Positions 26,036-38,400 of a stretch of 64,000 bases of DNA are shown piece after piece (positions within the stretch are counted from its first letter, which is position 1; every line of letters begins with the position of its first letter). Origin of the DNA: Streptomyces sp. CB00316 (GTDB lineage Bacteria; Actinomycetota; Actinomycetes; Streptomycetales; Streptomycetaceae); the NCBI RefSeq assembly GCF_001905595.1, contig NZ_LIXI01000012.1, positions 181,888-245,887 of the forward strand, written 5' to 3'. The notes under the pieces were generated by a model that searched no databases, was not told the origin of the DNA, and was given only the letters and a program-made list of their open reading frames with translations. Position numbers and translations under genes: made by a program.

Positions 26036-26404
26036 ATGGGACAGCGGTATTACGTAGACCCGGAGCGCATCGAGGCCCTGGCGCGGCAGTTGGAGGAGAT
26101 CGGGACGCTCACCAGGTCGATGACCGAGGAGTTCCTGGACGAGCTGGCGCCCACGGTCAGCTGGCCCGGCACCAACAGCGAGTTCTCGGAGAAGGCCAAG
26201 CCGCAGGAGCAGAAGGAACGGCAGACCACCAAGGACACCATGCTCTCCATCCGGGACGCGCTGGTGGGCATCACCGACGCGACGATCGGCAACGTCCGGA
26301 TGATGAAGGACACCCGCGACCGCAACATCGACGAGATCGAGCACGGAAACAGTCGCCTCGACGCCGATGGATTCGACGGCCCGGGCGGACATGGCCGGCG
26401 CTGA
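26036..26404 (+). CDS. WXG-type small helical protein 3
   Basis: 122 residues from ATG 26036, two bases downstream of the YbaB-like stop, with GGGAGAGGA as ribosome site. Two helices flank VSWPGTNSEFSEKAK, giving a W-P-G turn like the WXG motif. The C-terminal helix is basic and ends in a Gly/Asp/His-rich tail. It lies immediately before the giant gene, the position usually taken by the WXG100 partner or targeting adaptor of a polymorphic T7SS toxin. A stem-loop separates the two genes. Confidence 0.8.
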   Translation: MGQRYYVDPERIEALARQLEEIGTLTRSMTEEFLDELAPTVSWPGTNSEFSEKAKPQEQKERQTTKDTMLSIRDALVGITDATIGNVRMMKDTRDRNIDEIEHGNSRLDADGFDGPGGHGRR

Positions 26405-26417
26405 CCACCGCACCGCA

Positions 26418-26447
26418 GGCCGCTCCCGTACCCGTCCGGGAGCGGCC
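26418..26447 (+). terminator. Stem-loop between WXG-type gene and giant gene
   Basis: An 11-bp perfect stem (26418-26428 and 26437-26447) with an 8-base loop lies 38 bases before the giant gene start. It looks like a factor-independent terminator or an attenuator; since no other promoter space exists for the giant gene, partial readthrough may set toxin dosage. Confidence 0.7.
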
Positions 26448-26485
26448 ACTTCGCCCTGCCCGCACGGCCCCCGAGGCGGCAGCCG

Positions 26486-29400
26486 GTGAGCATCCAGGTA
26501 TCGCCCGAGGTCAACGCCATGATCTTCATCCTCACGGGGGAGAAGCTCATGGACGCCGACGAGGACCTCGCCTTCGAGAGCCGTCGGCCCTACTCAGGCC
26601 TCGGGCGCAAACTGGACCGGCTTTCCTCGCTGATCGACAAGTCGATCCACGACATCGGCGAGTCGATGCCGGACGACCTCGCCTCCTCGTACGCCAAGGC
26701 GATGGGCATGCTCATCGACGACGGCGGCAAGAACTACCTGCGCGACTTCTCCGACCAGCTCGACAAGATCGCCGAGGGTCGCCGCAAGACCTCCATGGAC
26801 ATCATGGAGTCCAAGTGGCAGGTCATCGCGGAGATCATCCGGCTGCTGATCGAGATCGCCATCTACCTGGCGATGTCCTTCTTCACCGGGGGCGCCTCGG
26901 CCAGTCAGATCATGATGGCCAAGCTGCGCAGCCGCTTCTTCATCCTCACCACGCTCAGTCATCTGCTCCAGCGGCTGCACCTGGCACCCTCCTTGACCGA
27001 GGCGTTCGCCGAGGCGTTCACCACCTTCGCCGTACGGCTGGCGATGATGAACTTCGCCCCGGACGGCCGCCGCCCGGACGGCATCGACTGGAGCGACATC
27101 GGCAAAGCCGCGGCGTTCGGGGCGGCGGCGGGGTTCTTCACCAGCGTCTTCGAGAAGTTCGCCAAGGACATCGTCCGCAGCTTCGACGGCAACTTCCTCA
27201 AGGGGGGCCCGGATCTCGACTTCAAGAACCCCACCTGGCGGGACACGCCGAACGTCGACCACCTCAAGACCAACGGCCCGACCCCCGACCCCAAGCCGGG
27301 CCCCGACCTCGACCTGCCGAAGGACCGCCCCGACCCGAACCCGTACGGCCCCGGCCCCACGCCCTCGCCCGCCCCGGTGCCCGTCACCTTCCGCGACGGC
27401 CCGCTCTCCTTCCGCAACAACCCCGAGCTGTGGCGCAACAGCCGGATCCTGCGCCTCAACCTCGACCGGCCGGGCGCGCTGGCCGGGCACTACGCCCTCA
27501 AGGGGACGGCGGACTTCATCGCCGCCGGAGCGGGCGAGGTGGTCGCGGAGATCCTGATCAAGGGGGCCTTCGAGGGAGACTGGTCCTCCAGCTGGACCAC
27601 CTTCTTCGGCGCGGGCATCAGCAGCCGGGTCGAGTCCTCCCTCATGGGTGCCGCGCTGAACAGCGGCGCCGAACTCCGCCACGCCATCGACAAGTTGCGC
27701 AACCAGCCACCCCCGACCGTGTCCGGCGGCGACGGCCCGGAGACAGGCGGCTCCGACCGAGCCGAGGGCCCCTCCCGTACGGACAGCACCGGCGGTGACG
27801 ACCCCGGCCCCGGTCTCTCCTCACCGCCCCCGGTCGTCCAGCAGACCACCGGGCAGGGCGACTTCACCGGCAGCCAGTCACCGCCGCCCTATGTGTCGCA
27901 GGACCCGCCGCCCTACGTCTCGGCCGACCCGCCCCCGTACACTCCGGGCCCGCTGCCGGTGACCGCGGCCGAGAACGCGCTGTGGCGGCAGGTCCACCAG
28001 GGTCCCGCCGAGGTACGCGAGCAGGCACTGCGGGAACTCGCCGCTCTGCGGGGCTCCCAGCCGCCGGGCCCCGCAGAGATCGGCGTACGCGACGGGGTGC
28101 ACGACCGGCTCTCGCAGCTGCCCGAGGTACGGGTGGTGCCCACCGGCAACGGCCCGGCCGGCCAGGTCGACACCGACGAGGTGCGCCGGGCCCTGGAGGG
28201 CTTCGGCACGCCGGTGACGGTGGACCCGCCGATCCTGGGGGAGAGGCCGGGCGTGCCGCCGGGGGCCGGTTCGCCCGACCCCGGCGCCCGCACCACCGCC
28301 CCCGCCGAGGTGAACACCAGCGGTTCGTACGGCGATGAGCGCACCCCCGACGAGGCCGGCGGCCCCGGGACGCGCGGAGCGGAGGGCGACACCTCGACCA
28401 CCGCCGACGGCCCCGGCACCGGTGCGCCCCCACTGACCGTCGTCGTCTCCGACGGGCCGCCGCCGGTCGCCGCATCGCCATCGCCTGAGGCGGCCGAGCT
28501 GCTGGACGGCGCCGGGGTGGACCGGGCCGTGGTGCTCGGTCCGCCGACCGGCTCCGACGCGGCGGGGCAGCCGGTGCGCGAGGCCGTCGAGCTGACCCGC
28601 GAAGGCCCCGGTGCGCCGGTGGAGGTCCGCTCGCTCACCGGCCCAGGATCCGCCGCGACGCCCGGGAGCGGGGCGCACACGGCGTTCCCCGGCGCCAACG
28701 TGCTGCTGCCCCTCGCGGACGCCCTGGGCGTGCCGCCCGTCATGCCGGCCGCTCCACCGCCGGCCGCCTCGACCACCGCGTCGGCCAATTCGGCCCCCGC
28801 GACGGTGCCCGCGCCGCCGCGTTCCGTCGCGCAGGGCGGCCCGTCCGGCGACACCGGCGCGGCCGCACCTCCGCCTGGCGAGCGGGGCCCGGAGACGCCG
28901 GAGACACAGGAGGCGTCGGACGCGTCCGGCGACACGGGGTCCGGTCCGGCCGATCCCGAGACCGCGCCCCGCCCCACCGAGTCCGAGCGGTACGACACCG
29001 ACCCGTCCTCCGTGAGGGTGGTCTCGGGCGAACCGGCTCCCGCCACCGGCGACATGCCGGGCCCGGATTCCATGCCGACGGTGGTCACGACCACCGGCTC
29101 CGCGCCCGGCCCGGACGTCAAGCCGCCGCTCACCACCACGGTCCCCGAGGCCGCCCCGGACATCAAGCCGACGGCCGTCCCGACATCCCCGGCCCCCTCG
29201 ACCACCCCCACCGAGGTGCCCGCCGCCTCCAAGTCCGCCGCGGACGCCCGGCCCTGGACCGAGACGGCGACCGACCTGTACCTGGAGTCGGGCCGTGGCG
29301 ACGGGAACACCACCGCCACGCCCTCGGCCACCCCGCCCCCGCCCGGACAGATCACCGTGCGACCCGCGGACCCCGCACAGGACCTACCTCCGCAGACCCT

Positions 29401-32400
29401 CCGGGACTTCCTGCCGGAGGACCGGTGGTGGACCTTCTACATCGACCCCAAGAACCACCAGGCCGCGCTCGACGCCTTCCCGGACGACCCCGGCTCCTAC
29501 TACGACCACGACCGCTCACCGGGGTTCCAGAAGGGCATGGTGTCGGCGTACACGCAGTTCCTCGGCGACCCCGCCACCGTCGCGACGCCGATGGACTCGA
29601 CCTCGTACCGCACCATGCACGGGCTGGCCACCGGCCACCTCGGCCGGACGATCGGCTGGTCCGGCGGCGGTGCCACGCAGTTCCCGCTGCGCGGTGAGAC
29701 TCTCGCCGACGACATCTTCGACGAGCGCATCGGCGAGCAGCTGCTGGTCTACGACACGACCAGCCGCGACTGGTCCAAGCCGCTGCCCAAGCCCCGACCG
29801 GTCACCATTCTGACCCGGTTCCTGCACAACAACCCGTCGCTGGCGACCAATTACGGCAAGAACGCCGCGCCCGACCTCGTCGACACGCTGTTCCAGCAGC
29901 ATTACGCCCGCGTCCTGGCCCCCGGCGCCGACGACGCGGCCAAGCTCGCCTCCATCGTCCGCACCGTCCGGGCGCTGCACGTGGTCCACCCGTTCCAGGA
30001 CGGCAACCTCCGGTCCAACGTGCAGATCCTGCTGCCGAAACTCCTGCTGGAGCAGGGCCTGCGCCCCGTCGTGCCCGACACCATGTACAGCCTGTTCCAG
30101 GGCGGCCACTCGGTACAGCAGATGGTCGACGCCCTGATCCGCAACGGTGCTCTGGACACCGGGGGGCCGCGCCCGCCGCAGGGCGGGACCGCCGCCGATC
30201 CGTACCTGGAGTCGGGGCGGGGTGGCGACACGGGCACGAGCGACACCCCGATCGCCCCGGTCACCACGAGCACCACCGACGGCGGCGGAACCGCACCGCC
30301 TGCCGCGACCGGGCCGTCCGTCACCACGCTCGACCGCAAGACGGTGCCCTTCAGCGAGCTCCGGCGCTTCGTGCCGCAGGCGGCGCTCGCTCCGCAACCC
30401 GGTGTCGCCGTACAGACGGTGACCATCTCGCAGGGCCCGGCCGAGGACGGTACGGGGCAGAGCGCGGGCCGTGAGGCGCTGCTCGGCCAGGACACCTTCC
30501 GCGGGGTGCGCACCACCTCGGCCGAGCCCCCGCCCGCCGGGAGCTCCGAGGCGCCGCCCGCTCCCCGTACGGTCTTCACCGGCCCGCCGACGGCGCTCCC
30601 TGGCTCCGGCACCGAGCGGGGCGCCGACTACTTCGTGGGCCACGGAACGCCCCGTACCGTCACCCTCGGGACGGACAACGCCGCGTACCCCACGGTCAAG
30701 GTCAGCGGTGTGCAGCTCGGCGAGGTGCTCAAGTCGTGGGCGCGGGATGGGGACCGGGACCGGCCGCTGGTGCTGTTCTCGTGCGAGACCGGGCAGCAGC
30801 CGAAGATCGCGGGACTCCCGGTCGCCCAGCACGTGGCGAACCGGACCGGGCGCCCGGTGTACGCGCCGACCACCGAGGCGGGCACGGCCAAGGACCGGGA
30901 CGGCAACGTACGCGCGGTGCTCGGCGAAGGCCCGGACGGGCCGGGCCGGTGGCGGCTGTTCACCCCGGAGCCCGCCGGAGCCGAACTGGACGACCTGGCG
31001 CGCGACGCCGGACTGCACACGGGCCCGGACCCGGCCGACGCCTTCGCCCGTGCCCGTACCCTTCAGCAGCTCCGCACCCTGCGCGAGGTACTCGGCCCGG
31101 ACGCCGAACAACATTCGGGAAACCGCGAGTTGTTGGCGGCGCTCGCCTACGTCGACGGTCTGCGCTGGCGCGATCCGGGCACCGCGGCCCGGTACGGCGA
31201 CGGCCGGATGACGCCGGCCCTGCTGGACCGGATGGTCACCGACTGGCACACCGCGACCAACGGCACGAAGGTCGACCCGGCCACCGGTCCCACCCCGGGG
31301 CAGTACACCGCTTTCCTGGAAGCGGCCGCCGGGCTGCGGTCCGGCGCGACCCCCACGACCACGCTCGACCGGCTGCTGCCGCCCCCGCCGCCCGAACCGG
31401 CACCGGACACCCTGGTCTCGCAGCCCGACGTGCTGGGCCTCACCTATGCGCGGTCCGCGCAGATCGCCTGGTCGCTGTCGGACGCCCCGCTGCCGCTCTC
31501 CGAACTCGGCCTCGGCCCCGACGACACCGCCGAGCTGGCCCGTCGCCTGCACCGCCCGGAGCCCGCGGCCCCGCCCGCCCCGACCGTCGAGCCGGACGCG
31601 CCCGTGTCCGACGGAACCCCGCCTGTGGTGTTGCCCCCGGTGAACGCCACCGTCGTCAACGCGTACACGGCGCGGCACACGTACGGCATTCCGGAGAAGA
31701 ATTTCGACAAGTTCCGTGATGTGGCGCGGGACCGGAACGTGGTCGTGGATGTGCGGCCGACGAATCCGTCCGCGGCGAAGTGGCTGGATGCGGGGGCGAT
31801 GCCGAAGCCGCAGGACATCAAGGCGAAGACCGTCAATGAGGTCGATGTCCTGCTGGGTGCCGATGTGGGGAACGTCGGGCTGGTCGGTTACTTCAAGCCG
31901 GTGTTGCCGGAGCGGGGTTCCGTTCCGGTGGATGCGTGGGACCGGGTCCTTTCCCGGTTCAACCAGCGGTCCACGGAGTTCCGTGAACTGGCCGGGAAGA
32001 TGGCCCAGTACGAGGCCGATGGCCGCTTCGTCGTTCAGGACGGGGTGGTGTTCGGGCTCGATGACGAGGGTGAACGGCGTCCGATCACGGGTGATCACGA
32101 TCTGTTCGACATCTCCTCCCCGGACGGTTCGCGGCTTCCGCACCCGGAGCATGACGCGCTGATCGCTGAGATGCGGGCCATGGACATGGCCGTGGTGCAC
32201 GGCGCGCACATGTTCTGGAATCCGCCGACGGCTTTCGACAAGTCGGTCTTCGACAAGATCGTCAGCTCCCATCAGGGCCCGACCGGCGAACCGCTGCTCC
32301 GCTTCAGCCCCAACAGCGACCAGGCCGTCCTCACCTGGACGCAGAAGCTCAAGCCCGGACAGGTCGACCCCTACACGGCGCGGCACACGTACGGCATTCC

Positions 32401-35400
32401 GGAGAAGAATTTCGACAAGTTCCGTGATGTGGCGCGGGACCGGAACGTGGTCGTGGATGTGCGGCCGACGAATCCGTCCGCGGCGAAGTGGCTGGATGCG
32501 GGGGCGATGCCGAAGCCGCAGGACATCAAGGCGAAGACCGTCAATGAGGTCGATGTCCTGCTGGGCGCCGATGTGGGGAACGTCGGGCTGGTCGGTTACT
32601 TCAAGCCGGTGTTGCCGGAGCGGGGTTCCGTTCCGGTGGATGCGTGGGACCGGGTCCTTTCCCGGTTCAACCAGCGGTCCACGGAGTTCCGTGAACTGGC
32701 CGGGAAGATGGCCCAGTACGAGGCCGACGGCAAGTTCACCGTTCACGACGGAATCGTGTTCGGGATCGATGAAGGAGGCCGGCGCCGTCCGATCACCGGA
32801 GACCACGACCTGTTCGATGTGTCGTCCCCGGACGGTTCCCGGGTCTCGCGTCCGGCGCATGACGCGCTGATCGCTGAGATGCGGGCCAAGGACATGGCCG
32901 TGGCGCACGGCGCGCACATGTTCTGGAATCCGCCGACGGCTTTCGACAAGTCGGTCTTCGACAAGATCGTCAGCTCCCATCAGGGCCCGACCGGGGAACC
33001 GCTGCTCCGCTTCAGCCCCGGCAACGACCACGCCGTGCTCATCCACCCCGAGCCCCGCCCGCCCTCCCCGTCCGACCGCCCGGAGAGCCTCGCCGAGGGC
33101 GTGGACCTGTTCAGCAAGGACACGGGGGCGCCGGGCCTCGCGGACACCGTCCACGTGGACGGGCAGGCCCTGCACAGGCTGCGCACCCGGGCCGACGGGG
33201 ACTGCCTCTTCCGGTCGCTCCTCGACACCGCGCGCAGCCACGACGTCCCGCCCGCCTGGGCCGCGCGGAACGTCACCGGCCTCCGTGGTCTGCTCCGCGA
33301 CCGGCTCATCGGCTCCGAACTGCTGGTCCCGGACGTCGAGGCCACCCCGGACCCGGTGCTCGCCGTCGTCGACGACCTGCGGATGACCGCCCTGGCCGGC
33401 GTACGGAACCCTGAGGCGCGGGAGCGGATCGGGCAGCGCTGGGACGGGATCCAGCAGGCGGTCGTCACCGACGGCGACGGACGCCGGTGGCGGCGCATCC
33501 TCAAGGACAGCGGCTACCCCCACCTCGCCGACGTGGCGCCCACCCCCGCCGACGCCCGCCGCCTCGGCACCGACGGGCTGATCGTCGCGGCTGCCGAGCG
33601 CCCGGCCCTGTGGTCCTCGCCCTTCGCCGACGCGCTCCCGCTCGCGCTGGCGCACACCCTCGACATCGAGCTGCGACTCGTCAGGCCCGACGCGTCGGCC
33701 CCGGCGGGCACCTCCGTCACCCCGCTCAACCCGGGCGGCCGGGGCGGCACCGTGCACCTGGCCTACAACGGCTCCGACCACTACGACGCCCTGATCCCGG
33801 CCGCCGCGCTGCCCGCCCCCACCCCGGCGGCCCCCGCACCCGCCCCCGCCCCGGCCGCCCAAAACCCGGCCGGTTCCGACGTCTTCGGGGAGTGGCTGCG
33901 GAGCCTGGGCGGAGTCACCGACCTGGATGCCCCGGCCGCGGAGAGCCCGGACCGGGGCGACCCCGTACCGCTGGAGACCCAGCTGGAGCGGCACCGCCCG
34001 GCACGGCTGCTGACCGGCGAGGACGCCCGGCCGCCGGGCCCCGCCCCGCGCACCGTCACCTTCGACGACGGCAGCCGGCTGCCCACCGTCCTGATCAGCC
34101 CGGACGCCGACCCGGACGATGGCGGTGCCAACCCGGGCGCCCGGACCGACGGGACCCCGAGTCCCGGGCTCCTCAACGGCCTGGGTGTCCTCACCCTGCG
34201 CTCGCCCGGTCAGGTGGCGAAGGAGGTCTTCGACCAGCTGCCCGAGAAGCTCCGCTCCCAGTTCGACGAGGCGGAGCTGCTGCGTCTGCTGAAGGACCAG
34301 CCCGGAGCGTTCACCGCCCCGCGCGGCGCCCGCTTCGTGGGCCGGGAGAAGTCCGGGGTCGGCCACGAGTTGGTCGTCGAGGCCGTTCCGTACCACCGCT
34401 GGGAGCGCTTCTCCGAGCCCGGCGGCGCCACCGTCCGGGTCGACACCATGCGGCGCGGCCAGTCCGGTACGGGCGGCGGGCGCAGCGTCGGGGTCGGTCG
34501 CCGGGTCGCCGCCGCGCTGGGCATGGGCCCGCCGCTCAACTGGATGCTGAAAATCGGTCTCTCGCTGGGCTGGACCCGCAGGACCGACTACACCCTGGGC
34601 ACCCAGGCCTACCACCAGAGCGAGTACCGGGCCCTGGACGGGTCCCACCTGCACCTCGACGACGTCCACTACCGGGTGCGCGTGGAGCGGGTCACGGAGG
34701 CGCCGAAGGTCCCCGGGCCCGGCACCCCGCCCGCCGCCCCCCGCTGGCAGCGCGGCGAAGTGCACTCCGCCGGGTTCGCCATGCGGGACGGGCTGAGCTG
34801 GCGGCTGCCGGACGACCTCACCGTGCCCTTCAAGGGGCCGAAGCGGGCGCCGGAGAGGCTGACCTTCCCGGACGGGGCCGAACCCCGGATCACCGACACG
34901 ACCGCTCTGCACCTGACGGACCCGCCGGAGGACGTGGCGCTCGCCATCTCCGGAGCCAGGCCCGGTAGTTCGGCCCACCGCACCCTGATCTCCTACGTCC
35001 GCCCGGGACGGCTGCTCGGCCTCTTCGGGCGGTTCGCCGGAGCGGTCAGCGGACCCGAGCTGACCCGGGGGAGCGGTCAGCACCCGCTGGGGCATCTGAT
35101 CGTCGAGCGGTCGATCCCGCACCGGGCCACCCTGGTCACGGAGTCGGTCAAGTCGGAGGTCCGCGACCTCGCCCAGACCACCTACCAGAACCAGCGTGCC
35201 CACATCCGCGACACCCGCCTCGGGGTCCAGGTCACCGCCGGGCCCAACTACACCCTCATCGGCCCCGAGACCGACGTACGCCTCCAGGGCGGCCCCCTGG
35301 TCCGCACCGATCTCAGCACCGGCCGGGGCCACTACCTGGGCGCCGACGCGGCCCGCAAGGTGACCGGCCGTGTCCGCAACCACCCGATGGCGCTCTACCG

Positions 35401-38400
35401 GGTGGAGCGCACCCTGATGGTGCGGAAGGCCGGTCAGCCGGCCTCCGCCGCGCGGCCGGTCCGGGTGGTCAGTCTCGACTGGTACTCCACCCAGGACGCC
35501 CGCCGCCTCGCGGGCTGGGACAGCCGTACGCCCGGAGCGACCGGCCCGAACGCGGACGCCGAGCCGCCGGTGCCGTGGTACCTCACCCGTCAGGACCCGG
35601 TGCACCTGGGCGGTCAGGTCCGCGCCGAGGGCTTCGTGCCGGACCGGCGCCCCGCCGTCCAGCCACCCCCGGCGACGTCGACGGCCCCGGCCCCCGCCCC
35701 CGCCCTCGCCCCGGCCCCGACTCCTCAGGACCCCCTGAAGGCCTTCACCGACACGGTCCTTGACACGCTCCACCGCGCGTACCCGTCGCTCTTCGTACCG
35801 CCGTTGATGCTGCGCCACCCCCACCTGGCCAAGCTCTGGTACGGCGACGGGCGCATGCGGACCGCCCTGCACAACGAGCGCCAGGTGCGCGAGGCGCTGA
35901 ACCGGCCGAGCCTCGCGCAGAGCCTGGACGACCTGACCACCACCGGAGTGCCCGTCACCCTCACCGAGGACGGCAAGGTCCGCCGGGGCCACCACACGCT
36001 CATCCTGCGCGCCCGCCTCACCGACCGGCGGTTCGAGACCACCCTGAGCGAACGTTCGCTGCGCAACGCGGTCATCGGCACCGAGGTCTCCGGCCAGGGG
36101 CAGCAGGAGTCCACCACCCTCTCCGCCGGTGTCGAGCTGGGCATCTCGCCGCGCGACCACGACAAGGATCCGGAAGCCGGGTTGCCCCGCCAGGCGGGCA
36201 ACGTCTCCCTGGGCGCCCGCCACGCGCAGACGCGGGCGCGGGCCACCAAGAACACCGTCGCGGTCGCCCACGACCAGCTGACCTTCCAGAACGGCGCCGA
36301 TCTCTACAGCTACCAGGTGGAGTTGGGCGCCACCTTCGAGGGCCACCGCCGCCCGCGCGGCTGGACCCGGCTCGTCACGGTGGGGCTGCTCGGCGCGGGC
36401 GTCTTCGTCAGCAAGGTCGGGGAGCGGCCGCTGTTCACCCGGGGGACCGAGACCGTCGGCCGGGTGGAGCTGGCCGTCCCGGCGGCCCACGGCTCCGACC
36501 GCCACGCCCCCGCCGACCCTCCGGCCACCGGTCCCGCACCGGCGCCCGCCCCCGTACCGCGTCCCCTCTCCGCCACCGAGGCGGACCAGCTCCTCGACGG
36601 AACACGGCCGCTGCCCCGGACCGCCGCGCCCGACCGTCAGCTCGTGAACAAGCTGCTCAGCGCCCCGCACGTGGTCCTCAGCACCGAGGGCGGCGAGCTG
36701 CGCCAGCGGCTCGTCCAGGACACCGCCGACCGCGCCACCGGCTCCTCCTGGCACGTCAGCGCGCCCGGCACCCCGATCCGCACCGCCCTGCGCCGGGCCA
36801 TGGCCAACCTCGCCGTCGCCGGGCAACTCGGGCAGTACCTCGGTCCGTTCGGCTCCCGCATCACCGGACTCACCGGAGCGGGCCCCTTCTCGACCCACTA
36901 CCTCAAGGCGGCGGTCCGGGGCGAACTCGACAACGTACGCGTCAAGAGCGACCCGAGGCCGGGCAGCCTCGAAGCCACGATCGGCAACGAGCACCGCGTC
37001 GCCGGCACCTCCAGCACCGGCTCCCGGACCACCCTCGGACTCCAGGGCGCCGCAATGCCTTTGCAGCGGGCCCTTGGTGAACAGGCGATCGTCGGCACGT
37101 ACTCGACCGCTCTCCAGTACGCCTGGGGCAAGGGCCGCAGCATCTCCCAGACCCTCACCCGGGGCCGCAACACCACCCTCAGCTACGCCGGGCGGATGTA
37201 CCTGGTGGTCGCCGACGCCACCGAGACCGTGGCCGTGCGGGACCGCTGGACGGCCGCGATGGGGGCGGTCGGCACCCGTGCCGGGGGCGGGATCAGCTCC
37301 GCCGCCGGGCGGATGTCCGAGCGGCTCGGGCGCGGCCTCGCCCCGCGCCGGGGAGCCGCCGCGCTCCAGCGCATCCGCGACGCGGTGATGTTCCACCTGC
37401 CGATGCAGGACGCGATCGAGGCCGGGCTCGCCCCCGACGGCCTCGGCACCCGCACACCGGACAACCTCGGCGGTGGTTACCGGCTGCCTCCCTTCCTCCG
37501 CCGCCACTTCCCCTCCCACCCCAGCGGCCGGCTCGACGCGAGCCGGGTGGCGCAGCAGCTGATGGGGCAGCTGGAGAGGATGGGCGTGCCCTCGCACGAC
37601 CGGGAACAGGTGCTCCAGCGGCTCTCCCCGGACTTCCTCCGCTCCCACGTGCACGATCTGACCACCGACGGAATGGCCCTGCCGGTCCGCTACCGCACCT
37701 GGACGAGCCCGCACCACCTGCCCGTCGGCGGCAGCCCCGGTCAGCTGAAGGTGACCCTGACGCCGGTCACCACCACCGTCGAGCGGCTGCGTACCGGCTA
37801 CGAGCTGGAGGACTACCGCACCACGGCCCGCGACGACGTCGAGGGCCGGTCCCAGGACCGCGGCGCCGATGTGACGCTCAGCGCGAGCGAACGCGCGGCC
37901 GGCAGCGGGGTGCTGGTCGCCAACCCGGCGCTCCAGGGCACCGCGGCCAAGCAGCGGTCCAGCAATGCGACCGAGACGGTCGGCAGCACCACGATGCCCA
38001 ACATCGCCACCACTCAGGCGCACGCCGAGATCGTGACCACGTACACCCTGACGGCCACCCTGGTGGACGCTTCCGGCAAGCCCCTCGGCCCCACCGCCAC
38101 CGCCCCCGTCGGCTCCCTCAACGAGATCCTCCCGGCGAGTCTTCTCACCCCCGACGGTGAGGGTGCGGATGGCGCGCTCACCGAGCAGGACGTGCCGGAA
38201 CCGGAGCGCACAGTAAAGGTGCTGACTGCTGATCAGTCCCGGCCGGAAGGCATCGCCCGGTGGCGGACCACGGACGGGGGGAGCGGCGAGACCGACCCGG
38301 ACATCCTGCCCTTCGACGACGTGATCGGCTCCGGCATCCTCGCCGTGGACATCCTCGGTTCGGCCAACGTGCAGGACGCCCTCACCCTCGCCACCGCCCG

